From assembly GCA_016201865.1 (NCBI GenBank), contig JACQCA010000039.1:36193-100192 (forward strand): DNA of 64,000 nt. The letters run 5' to 3'. Both the position numbers and the translations under genes were made by a program. The number at the start of each line of letters is the position of its first letter. Position 1 is the stretch's first letter. Under the pieces are notes generated by a model that did no database searches, was not told where the DNA came from, and was given only the letters and a program-made list of their open reading frames with translations. This stretch comes from Nitrospirota bacterium (GTDB taxonomy: Bacteria > Nitrospirota > Nitrospiria > JACQBZ01). Positions 38,657 through 46,242 of the stretch are shown here, piece after piece.

Positions 38657-39013
38657 TCATCCCCACCCGACCAAGGCCACTCCCGTCGCAACCAGCAGCG
38701 ACGCGGCCACCCGGCGGCCGGTCAGCATCTCGCCGAAAAACAGCCGTCCCCCGATGAGGATCGCGAGGATGTTGACGCTCCCGACCAGAACCGCCTGAGA
38801 CAACGGCACCAGAGAAAGGAAGGCCAGCCAGAGCAAAAACTCCAGCCCGAACGCGGCCGCGCCGAGCCAAATCCATTTGTCCTTCAACATCCCGCGCCAA
38901 CGCGTCAACCCATCGAGGTCATGCGCCGCGGTCGCTGCCGCTTTGAATGAAAGCTGACCCATCGTATCAAAAATGATATTGCCCGCCCAGAGGAGGGTTG
39001 CCGTGAGGGTCAT
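38657..39013 (-). CDS. SMR/EamA-type four-helix membrane protein (ArnE-like)
   Basis: The protein has 118 residues and four membrane helices with FDTMGQLSFKAAA in the first. The same motif occurs in the N-terminus of the following fusion protein, so the two probably pair like ArnE/ArnF, the flippase for undecaprenyl-phosphate aminoarabinose. The cargo is unknown. The start overlaps the GNAT gene stop by 4 nt. Confidence 0.8.
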   Translation of the reverse strand: MTLTATLLWAGNIIFDTMGQLSFKAAATAAHDLDGLTRWRGMLKDKWIWLGAAAFGLEFLLWLAFLSLVPLSQAVLVGSVNILAILIGGRLFFGEMLTGRRVAASLLVATGVALVGWG

Positions 39014-40188
39014 CCCGCACCGCCTGCCGCTTCTTTATCAATGGATGGTTTCCGTTTTTGCGCGGCCCAGTTTTGATCGCTCTCAAAAAATCGTTTCAAC
39101 CGTTTCAGGGCCGCTCGAAGAACGGGATTTCTCAGATAAACCGCATGCTGCGTGAAGGCCAATTCCGCACCCAAGGACACTTTCACCTCAGGATCGGTCC
39201 ATCCGGCGACATAATAGTTCAGGCGATGTTTGATCGCATATTCCAGATTATAAACCCAGCTCAGAAAATAGAGATTCAGTTCGCGCGCATCCGGATAGAC
39301 CAACCCGATATACTTGTCGATAAGATTATCGCGATAGACAAAGCAGAGATTGTATCCGATGATTTTTTTCCGGTCACGGTAGACGAAAACGACCCCGGGG
39401 TCCGCGCGATTCCGAAGCATGGAGCCGAAAAACGGGAAGGACAACTGGTCGAAATGAATCGCACTTTGTCGGTAAACGTTCAAATACAGACCGAAGAGTT
39501 GTCGAACAAAGGCCTCATCGGAAAAGACCGGGTTCCCGAGAGGGATCTCTTCGACCTCGACTTGAGAACGCGTCCGCAGTTTTCGGCGGATGTCCTTCCG
39601 TCTCGAGGCGGACAACCGCCGGAGATACTCGTCGATCGAACTAAAGTCGATCGGAACGTAGGCCAGGGCCTGCCCGGCCAAGACTTGAAACCCCGTCCGC
39701 TGGCAATGTTCCCGGAGCTCATCCGCCGTCTTATTTTCATCCGGCGTCAAGAGCGGAGAGTTCGAAGGGATATCTTTCAGGATCAGGAACGGGACGTTTT
39801 GCTCTCCTGCCTCTTTCAGCAGATCCGAAATCCATGTCATAGGATCGCCGAATGAAGGATAAAGCAGATATTCGGACACGGTCGTCCCGATAAAAAGGGT
39901 CCGCGGTTTCAGAAGGCGGTCAAGCCGTAAAAAGCCGAGGATCGGTTTTACGACCCGCTTGACGGGCGGGTCCAGCGTGGTCAAAAGGTCAAAGGAGGTC
40001 AAGAAAGCCGGAGTGACGTGATCGGAAGACCGGATTCCCATCGAGGTGAATCCGACCGGCGGATCCTTTAAAAACGCCTCGATCAGTGAAGCGGGCTCGA
40101 GAAGGTTTAAATAACCCGAACGGGAGGAGCCGGCGCTCAGATCCGTATCAATGCTCTGGCTGAAAGACCGGACGGGTTCGTGCATCAT
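39010..40188 (-). CDS. GNAT/FemAB-like acyl- or aminoacyltransferase
   Basis: The protein has 392 residues. The middle and C-terminal part shows a GNAT-type fold with YLRRLSASRRKDIRRKLR, VVFVYRDRKKIIGYNLCFVYRDNLIDKYIGL and NLYFLSWVYNLEYAIKHRLNYYVAG. Lipid II aminoacyl transferases and peptidoglycan-recognition type GNATs share this pattern. It lies 2 nt after the ACP gene, which suggests that an ACP-bound acyl group is the donor (inference). Confidence 0.7.
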   Translation of the reverse strand: MMHEPVRSFSQSIDTDLSAGSSRSGYLNLLEPASLIEAFLKDPPVGFTSMGIRSSDHVTPAFLTSFDLLTTLDPPVKRVVKPILGFLRLDRLLKPRTLFIGTTVSEYLLYPSFGDPMTWISDLLKEAGEQNVPFLILKDIPSNSPLLTPDENKTADELREHCQRTGFQVLAGQALAYVPIDFSSIDEYLRRLSASRRKDIRRKLRTRSQVEVEEIPLGNPVFSDEAFVRQLFGLYLNVYRQSAIHFDQLSFPFFGSMLRNRADPGVVFVYRDRKKIIGYNLCFVYRDNLIDKYIGLVYPDARELNLYFLSWVYNLEYAIKHRLNYYVAGWTDPEVKVSLGAELAFTQHAVYLRNPVLRAALKRLKRFFESDQNWAAQKRKPSIDKEAAGGAG

Positions 40189-40190
40189 GC

Positions 40191-40442
40191 CTAACCGGAC
40201 TTGGTTTTGCTCTGAACGTAGTCCACCACGTCCTGAACCTTCACAAACCGCATGGCGTCTGCGGTGGGAATGGTGATATTAAATTCGGCCTCGACCTCAA
40301 ATAAGAGTTCGAAGGTGTCGAGCGAATCCAACCCGAGATCTTGGATGAGTCTCGATTCTTTTGTAATCCCCGTTACGGGTTTTTGAAATTTTTTGACCAG
40401 CCGGGTTCTAATCCGTTCTTCAATCAACTCAGTGGATTCCAT
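40191..40442 (-). CDS. Acyl carrier protein
   Basis: The protein has 83 residues. The phosphopantetheine site is S40 in DLGLDSLDTFELL and the C-terminal half is acidic. It starts 13 nt after the ketosynthase gene. It is a dedicated carrier rather than the housekeeping AcpP, judged by its operon and divergent sequence. Confidence 0.93.
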   Translation of the reverse strand: MESTELIEERIRTRLVKKFQKPVTGITKESRLIQDLGLDSLDTFELLFEVEAEFNITIPTADAMRFVKVQDVVDYVQSKTKSG

Positions 40443-40455
40443 GTTTCCCTCTCTG

Positions 40456-41706
40456 TTAAGAAAAAGTCTTCATCACTAAACAGGCATTATTGCTTCCAAA
40501 GCCGAAGGAATTCGATAAGGCCACTCGCACCTTCCTCTCTCGTGCTTTATTCGGGGTGTAGTCCAAATCGCATTCCGGGTCGGGCATCTCGGAATTGATG
40601 GTCGGATGGATTATAGCCCGCTGCAGCGTCAGTGCGCAGACAATGGCTTCGATCGCCCCGGCCGCGCCGATGGTATGACCGATCATCGACTTGGTGGAGT
40701 TCATCGAGATGTCATGGGCATGCGGCCCGAACACCATCTTGATCGCCCGTGTTTCAACGACGTCGTTTAACAGCGTGGAGGTGCCATGGGTATTGATGTA
40801 ATCGACCTCCGAAGGAGCAATTCCGCCATCCTGCAGCGCCAGGCTGATCGCCCGTGCCTGTTCCGTCCCGGTGATGTCGGGGCTGACCATGTGCGACGCC
40901 TCACAGGCACAACTGTAGCCGACCACTTCCGCATAAATCACGGCCCCCCTCCTCCGGGCGGCCTCTACGGTTTCCATGACGACGATCCCGGCCCCCTCTC
41001 CCATCACAAAACCGTCCCGGTTTTTGTCAAACGGCCGGCTCGCCCGATCCGGGGCCTCGTTTCGAACCGAAAGGGTTCGCAACGAGCAAAACGCCGCAAG
41101 TATCCCGGGCAGGAGACATGCTTCCGTTCCACCGGCAAGAATGACGTCGGCCTTTCCCCATCGCAGGAGGTCCAATCCATGCCCGATGGCGTTCGCTCCC
41201 GACGAACATGCGGTGGAAATCGTGATATTGGGACCTTTCAGACCGAATGAGATCGCAATCTCGGCTGCGGCCGCATTGGCCGTGCCCATGGGAACCGACA
41301 GCGGATGGACTCTGCGTGGGTTGTTGGTTTCGAATAATGTTCGCAACTGGGCTTCAAAGATCCCCATCCCACCTAACCCTGTCCCGATTACAACTCCCAC
41401 TCGGGATCGATCGAGTTGGGAAAAATCCATTTGCGCATCCGCGATCGCCATTTTCGCCGCCCCCATAGCGTACTGGACAGCCGTGGCCATCTTCGGGATC
41501 TTCTGAACCGGGATGTAATTCTCCGGATGGAAATCAAGAACCTCCCCGCCGATTTGACTTGGATAGGAAGAGACATCAAAATCTTGAATGGTTCGTGTCC
41601 CCGACTTCCCTTCCAAAAGATTGGACCAAAAGACCTCTTTTCCCGAGCCGATGGGAGAAATCACACCCAGGCCGGTCAGAACAACTCGTCGGAACGCCCT
41701 TTCCAT
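40456..41706 (-). CDS. Beta-ketoacyl-ACP synthase II-like condensing enzyme
   Basis: The protein has 416 residues. The catalytic triad is complete: C167 in TACSSGANAIGHG, H306 in NTHGTSTLLND and H343 in SMIGHTIGAAGA. It would condense malonyl-ACP with an acyl chain on the neighbouring ACP. No ketoreductase, dehydratase or enoyl reductase is in the operon, so the beta-keto product may be used directly or reduced by the housekeeping system. Confidence 0.93.
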   Translation of the reverse strand: MERAFRRVVLTGLGVISPIGSGKEVFWSNLLEGKSGTRTIQDFDVSSYPSQIGGEVLDFHPENYIPVQKIPKMATAVQYAMGAAKMAIADAQMDFSQLDRSRVGVVIGTGLGGMGIFEAQLRTLFETNNPRRVHPLSVPMGTANAAAAEIAISFGLKGPNITISTACSSGANAIGHGLDLLRWGKADVILAGGTEACLLPGILAAFCSLRTLSVRNEAPDRASRPFDKNRDGFVMGEGAGIVVMETVEAARRRGAVIYAEVVGYSCACEASHMVSPDITGTEQARAISLALQDGGIAPSEVDYINTHGTSTLLNDVVETRAIKMVFGPHAHDISMNSTKSMIGHTIGAAGAIEAIVCALTLQRAIIHPTINSEMPDPECDLDYTPNKARERKVRVALSNSFGFGSNNACLVMKTFS

Positions 41707-41709
41707 TTT

Positions 41710-42669
41710 CTAACTCCTCAGCGCTGGCAATTCCGAATCTTCGAGTGATCCGACGCACGATTCGATGAATTTCGAAACCTCCTCCGCAACGAGATTTCTC
41801 TGTTTATCGATCGTGATCACATGATAACAATCATCCAGAAGCACCAGTTTTTTTACGGATGAGCGGATCGTGTCATAAACCAGTTCGGAGTTCCGTGGAC
41901 TGGTGAAATCATCCTCCAGAGACTGAAGGATCAAGGTGGGGGCTGCGACACGATGAAGCGTCCCTTTCACCTTCCCATAAAGTCGATCCAGATCCGCCAT
42001 GGTTTTAAGAGAGTAAATAGGATATCCGACCGCCTCGGTCGAGTTGCTCCGCTGGGGTTCCTGAGACGTTCTCGACCTAAAGCGGCGCAGGAAGGCCCGC
42101 AGACGATACCAAGGATGGTACGCCTCACGGATCCGGCTCTGCAGGGCCGGCTCTTTGATTCCGTAGGGAGGCCCGTCAAGATGAAAGAAAAGATACTGCA
42201 AGAACGTCGGAAGCCGTTTGATTCCGAACGGAAGAAGCCTCAACGTCCACGGAGCATTCCAACCGTCGTAAAAGAAGGTGGGTGAGAGAGCGACCACTCC
42301 ATCCAATGGAACCGTGGTCGAAGCATCCAGCGCTAAAAGTGCTCCCGCGCTCAAACCGCCGACGATAAGGCGTTGATAATATCCATGGCAAAAAGCCAGT
42401 TGGGTCCGAACGTGTCGCAACCAATCTTCCTCGTTAGACCGAACCATGTCTCTCAGCTTCAAACAATGTCCGGGCAGCGTCGGGAGATAGACATCCCAGC
42501 CTTGTTTGGATAACTTCCGCGCAAGATATTTCATTTCCAACGGAGTTCCCGTCACCCCATGAATGAGATAAACCAGCGTGGAGGATTGAGCCGGAATGAA
42601 AATATCGGTGCGGCGGGCCCCCGGCATCTTGGCCGGAAGCGCCTCGCTTGTTTCAAAAGGATGTTTCAT
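41710..42669 (-). CDS. Alpha/beta hydrolase (carboxylesterase/thioesterase-like)
   Basis: The protein has 319 residues. The nucleophile is S108 in GGLSAGALLALD; the acid is probably in LEDDFTSP and the base in DDCYHVITID. The oxyanion-side HGVTGTP is early, as in Est30/monoacylglycerol lipase types. In this operon it may release or edit the ACP-bound acyl product. The start overlaps the aminotransferase stop by 4 nt. Confidence 0.85.
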   Translation of the reverse strand: MKHPFETSEALPAKMPGARRTDIFIPAQSSTLVYLIHGVTGTPLEMKYLARKLSKQGWDVYLPTLPGHCLKLRDMVRSNEEDWLRHVRTQLAFCHGYYQRLIVGGLSAGALLALDASTTVPLDGVVALSPTFFYDGWNAPWTLRLLPFGIKRLPTFLQYLFFHLDGPPYGIKEPALQSRIREAYHPWYRLRAFLRRFRSRTSQEPQRSNSTEAVGYPIYSLKTMADLDRLYGKVKGTLHRVAAPTLILQSLEDDFTSPRNSELVYDTIRSSVKKLVLLDDCYHVITIDKQRNLVAEEVSKFIESCVGSLEDSELPALRS

Positions 42670-44054
42670 CCGATCGTGTCTCCGCTATATTTCTTGAACA
42701 GGAAGTCCAGCATCTCAACAGCCAGGTCGATTTCTTCACGGCTGATTTCGAGCGAAGGGGCCAGGGTAAAGACGTTTTTATAATATCCGCCGACATCCAG
42801 GACCAGGCCCATCGGGCCTTTGGAGGTCGGAATCCCGCCTTCGAGCCCGGCTTCAAAGATCCGGTCCACCAACGGCTTGTTTGGAGTGTATCGGTCGGGC
42901 TGGGTCACCTCGATCCGAAGGGCAAGGCCCAGCCCGGCGACATCCCCGATCGTCCGATGCCTTGTTTTTAATTCCTCGAGCCGCGACAGAAAGTAGGCCC
43001 CATTCTCGGTCACGGTCTTTTCATAATTTTGGTTTCGGATCCATTCGAAGGTGGCCAGCGCCGCGGCCGTTCCGAGCGGGTTCGAGGAAAAGGTGGAATG
43101 GGTCGATCCGGGCGGAAACTTCTCCGGAGAGATCAACGGCTCTTCGGCCCAAAGCCCCGAAATCGGATTCAACCCGTTGGTCATCGCTTTTCCAAACACC
43201 ACGATGTTGGGCTTGACACCGAAATGCTCGATGGCCCAAAACTTCCCCGTTCGGAAAAAACCCATCTGAATCTCATCGTCCACCATGAGGATCTTTCGAT
43301 CATCGAGGATCTTTGACAGGCGCGGGAAATATTCGGGCGGCGGAATGACATAACCGCCGGTACCTTGGACCGCTTCCACATAAAAAGCGACGAACTCGGG
43401 CTCTTCGACTTTGGAATCCCAGAAGGACTGGTATTCGGTCTCAAACAGTTTCTCAAATTGCCGGACGCAATAATAGTCGCAGCTTTCCAACTTCTTTCCA
43501 TACGGACATCGAAAACAGTAGGGAAACGGAACGAAATGGGCTCGATTCGAAAAATGTCCGTAACGACGACGGTACCGGTAACTGGAAGTAATCTCGGAGG
43601 CTCCCAAGGTTCTTCCGTGATACCCCCCCATGAAGGCCATGAAGAGACTCTTCCCGGTCGCGTTGCGGACCAATTTCATCGAATCCTCGATCGCCTGGGA
43701 ACCACCCACGTTGAGCTGAACCCGGCCCTCCCGATCAAACGCCCGTTTACATTCCCGGGCCAATTCGGCCGCCAGCAAGACTTTGTCTTCATGCAGATAT
43801 TGACAGGCCAGTTGCGGAAGGATGTCGATCTGTTCTTTCAAACGCTGGCTGATATTCTTGTTCCGGTATCCGAAATTGACAGCCGAATACCACATCTGAA
43901 GGTCAAGAAAGGGTTGCGACTCGCGGTCGTAGAGGAAACTTCCCTCCGCGGCTTTAAAAAACTTCGGCCTCGATGCGTAGTGAACCGTGTCGCCGTACGA
44001 GCAGTATTTTTCCTCCAGCCGTCGAAGCTCACTTTCCTCAAGACGTGATTTCAT
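42666..44054 (-). CDS. Class III PLP-dependent aminotransferase
   Basis: The protein has 462 residues. The PLP lysine is K289 in VVFGKAMTNG. VDDEIQMGFFRTG holds the PLP-contacting acid, and MGGYHGRTLGASE is canonical. An insertion with C180, C183, C192 and C196 (PYCFRCPYG, then SCDYYC) also occurs in some 4-aminobutyrate/ornithine aminotransferase relatives. The probable substrate is an omega-amine or an aldehyde/keto intermediate. It overlaps both neighbours by 4 nt. Confidence 0.9.
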   Translation of the reverse strand: MKSRLEESELRRLEEKYCSYGDTVHYASRPKFFKAAEGSFLYDRESQPFLDLQMWYSAVNFGYRNKNISQRLKEQIDILPQLACQYLHEDKVLLAAELARECKRAFDREGRVQLNVGGSQAIEDSMKLVRNATGKSLFMAFMGGYHGRTLGASEITSSYRYRRRYGHFSNRAHFVPFPYCFRCPYGKKLESCDYYCVRQFEKLFETEYQSFWDSKVEEPEFVAFYVEAVQGTGGYVIPPPEYFPRLSKILDDRKILMVDDEIQMGFFRTGKFWAIEHFGVKPNIVVFGKAMTNGLNPISGLWAEEPLISPEKFPPGSTHSTFSSNPLGTAAALATFEWIRNQNYEKTVTENGAYFLSRLEELKTRHRTIGDVAGLGLALRIEVTQPDRYTPNKPLVDRIFEAGLEGGIPTSKGPMGLVLDVGGYYKNVFTLAPSLEISREEIDLAVEMLDFLFKKYSGDTIG

Positions 44055-44731
44055 CGGTTCCCCCTCACCCCATGATTCAATGCGGATGTCCTTTGGAACA
44101 GCGAGAGGGCCACCTCGGTCAGCGTCTCAAAGGAGTCGTGAATAATCCCTTTCGCGAGACAATACTCGCGAAGCCGATTCTTGGCGAATACCTGGTCCGC
44201 GCGATGAACCACGCATCGGTCTGAAAGACCATCCCCGATATAAACCGTGCGGACTTCGGGAAGACGCCCCTGCTCCAGCAGCCGACATTTACAGACCCCG
44301 CAGCCTCCTTCACAATCGGGCCCGCCGTAAGGAAATGTCAGAAACGGCCGTCCGTCCTGATCCCAGTTGAGCCGATTTGAGTAATGGGGAACATGGTCCA
44401 GACCTCGGGCGCGTAAAACCTCTTCCATCAGAAAATCGATCCCGTCGCTCACAATGACCAGCGATGCGCCGTTCCGGACGCACTCTCTTTCCAAAACGTA
44501 GATTCCAGGATCGATCCAGGCATGGGCCAGAAAAGAGCGAAGCGTTTCGGGACTGCAGCGGATCAATCGGGCCTGTTGCTCCATGCATTCGCGGGCCGTG
44601 ATGAGTCCCTCTTCCCACTTATGTTCCCAGACTCTGTATTCGGGCAATGCAAAAGATTCGAGAACAGCGTCTGTCGTATCGTCCTGTGTGATCGTTCCGT
44701 CAAAATCGCAAAAAACGGTTTTTTTAACCAC
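44051..44731 (-). CDS. HAD-IB family phosphatase, MtnX-like
   Basis: The protein has 226 residues. The HAD nucleophile motif is CDFDGT (D9, D11); SDGIDFL is motif II and IGDGLSDRCV is motif IV. Cys-rich GGCGVCKC is typical of MtnX-like phosphatases. No methionine salvage genes are nearby, so another phosphorylated substrate is likely. The start is GTG at 44731 with GAGGTG 3 nt upstream. It is the first gene of the sigma-54-type operon. Confidence 0.85.
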   Translation of the reverse strand: MVKKTVFCDFDGTITQDDTTDAVLESFALPEYRVWEHKWEEGLITARECMEQQARLIRCSPETLRSFLAHAWIDPGIYVLERECVRNGASLVIVSDGIDFLMEEVLRARGLDHVPHYSNRLNWDQDGRPFLTFPYGGPDCEGGCGVCKCRLLEQGRLPEVRTVYIGDGLSDRCVVHRADQVFAKNRLREYCLAKGIIHDSFETLTEVALSLFQRTSALNHGVRGNR

Positions 44732-44818
44732 GACACCTCAGTTTCATATGTTGGGAGAGCCGGATGGCCGAGCGACCTGGTTTCTAAGGGATCATTCCCA
44801 GGGCCGTAAATGTGTAAT

Positions 44819-44834
44819 AGCAATTCGTATGCCA
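44819..44834 (-). promoter_or_regulatory. Sigma-54 promoter of the eight-gene biosynthetic operon
   Basis: The minus strand reads TGGCATACGAATTGCT, which fits the -24/-12 consensus TGGCAYRNNNNTTGCW at every specified base, with exactly 10 nt between GG and GC. Transcription would start near 44808, giving a leader of about 77 nt before the GTG at 44731. An NtrC-like regulator gene lies just upstream. Confidence 0.82.
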
Positions 44835-44907
44835 ACACAGATTTCGAGGTAAGTGTGTGTTTTATTCGATTACGATGGATGAGGAGGATGATGGTAACCT
44901 TCGGGAC

Positions 44908-44945
44908 GGGACTTTCTGTCTTTCAAGGTGGGACTTCTTGTCCCA
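44908..44945 (-). promoter_or_regulatory. Tandem palindromes: candidate enhancer sites of the NtrC-like regulator
   Basis: Site B (44929-44945) is the palindrome TGGGACTTCTTGTCCCA. Site A (44908-44922) is the weaker copy GGGACTTTCTGTCTT. Their centres are 22 bp apart, two helical turns, and lie about 80-105 bp upstream of the -24 box, the usual enhancer position. Site B also follows the regulator stop at once and could act as a transcription-end hairpin, but it lacks a T-tract. Confidence 0.6.
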
Positions 44946-44946
44946 G

Positions 44947-45450
44947 TCAGGAACTCTCGTCCTTGTGTTCCCAGCGCTTGCTTAACCGGGCAAGCGTCTT
45001 GCGATTGATTCCAAGAACCTCAGCCGCCTTGCTTTGATTTCCGCTCGTTTGTTCCAAGATCTGTTCGATGTATTGTCGCTTCATCTCTTCCAGTGTGAAA
45101 AGGGTTTTGGAGGGAGTTGAGAAACCGGCAGCCTCTTCCTGATGTAAATCTTCCGAGATATCGGAGGGCAACAGAACGGTGTTCGTTGTGAGTGCAACGG
45201 CTCGCTCGATGACGTTTTCCAGTTGCCGGATATTCCCCGGCCAGTGATATCGAATCAACACCTCCATCGCCTCTTTGGAAATACCGGAGACGGCCTTCTT
45301 AGAGCGTTGACTGGATTTTTTGATGAAATGGTTCGCCAAGAGCGGAATGTCTTCAGGGTGCTCCCGAAGGGAAGGCAGGTTGATCGTCACGACGTGAAGG
45401 CGGTAGAAGGCGTCCTCCCGGAAGCGCCCGGCTTTGACCAGGGTCGCCAA
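44947..45450 (-). pseudogene. Out-of-frame C-terminal half of the NtrC-like regulator
   Basis: This encodes the end of a sigma-54 AAA+ domain ([35 protein letters not shown] and WPGNIRQLENVIERAV) and a Fis-type helix-turn-helix (NQSKAAEVLGINRKTLARLSK). The true upstream residues [13 protein letters not shown] continue in this frame before the apparent start at 45450. It is separated from its N-terminal half by a deletion and frame change. It could still be made as a short DNA-binding protein if an internal start is used. Confidence 0.85.
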
Positions 45451-46240
45451 GTCCTTGTTGGTGGCGGCCAGATGCCTGAAGAGAAGGCGTGATGTCTCCG
45501 ACCTCGTCTAAAAAGCAGGTGCCTCCATCCGCCTCCTGAACTAACCCTTTCTTGCTCGTCCAAGCGCCGGTGAAAGCCCCCTTCGTGTAGCCGAACAACT
45601 CGCTTTCGAGAAGACCTTCCGGAAGGGCGGCGCAGTTCACGGCCAGATAGGGTTTTCCGGCCCGGCGACTGTGATCGTGGATCGCCTTGGCGATCAGCTC
45701 TTTGCCGGTCCCGCTCTCGCCCTGAATCAGGACCGTGGCATCGGTGTTGGCCACGCGGGCCACCAGTTTGTAGACCTCCAACATCTTAGGGCTGTTGCCG
45801 ATGACGGCATCCAGTGGGAGATCGTCCGCCGTCTCGGGAGGGAGAATCATCCGGTTCTCCCGAATCAGGCGCTGCTGTTCCAGTGCCCGCCGAACCGTTG
45901 CTTTAATATCATCTATTTTAAACGGCTTGCTGATATAGTCATACGCGCCGTTCTGAATCGCCTCGATCGTTGTTTCGAACGAGCCGAAGGCCGTGATGAC
46001 GAGCAGGAGGGTCTCGGGGCTCCTTCGCTTGATGGCCCTGACCACGTCCAGACCCCCGACCTCCCCCATCTTGAGATCCGTAATCACCATATCAAAAGCG
46101 GTCTGTTCACCTATTCGGATGGCTTCCGACCCGTCCGTGGTCGTTTCAACCCGATATCCTTCCTTCGTCAGGACTTCGGTCAGCAGCTCCGCCGCAACCG
46201 CATCATCATCCACGACAAGAATATGGGGAGCAGCCGGCAT
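45353..46240 (-). pseudogene. NtrC-like sigma-54 response regulator, N-terminal part, truncated by deletion/frameshift
   Basis: The receiver domain has phospho-acceptor D55 in MVITDLKMG. The AAA+ domain has Walker A GESGTGKE, the sigma-54 contact loop GAFTGA and Walker B in CFLDEVGD. After DITPSLQA the frame becomes unrelated sequence. Compared with the intact activator at 56940-58292, about 28 codons (from KLLRxLQ to VDVRVIS) are missing, replaced by 7 nt. This is a loss of about 77 nt, which also shifts the frame. It lies 2 nt after the histidine kinase gene. Confidence 0.88.
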
Positions 46241-46242
46241 GG

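Noticed and set aside
44753..44800. tRNA-Ser/Leu-like text (GGAGAG then TGGCCGAGCGACC)
   Set aside because: It has no complete anticodon arm, T-arm or matching acceptor; it lies in the leader of the sigma-54 operon.
44929..44945. Rho-independent terminator of the regulator gene
   Set aside because: The hairpin lacks a T-tract on either strand, and a second phased copy favours an enhancer site, though both roles are possible.
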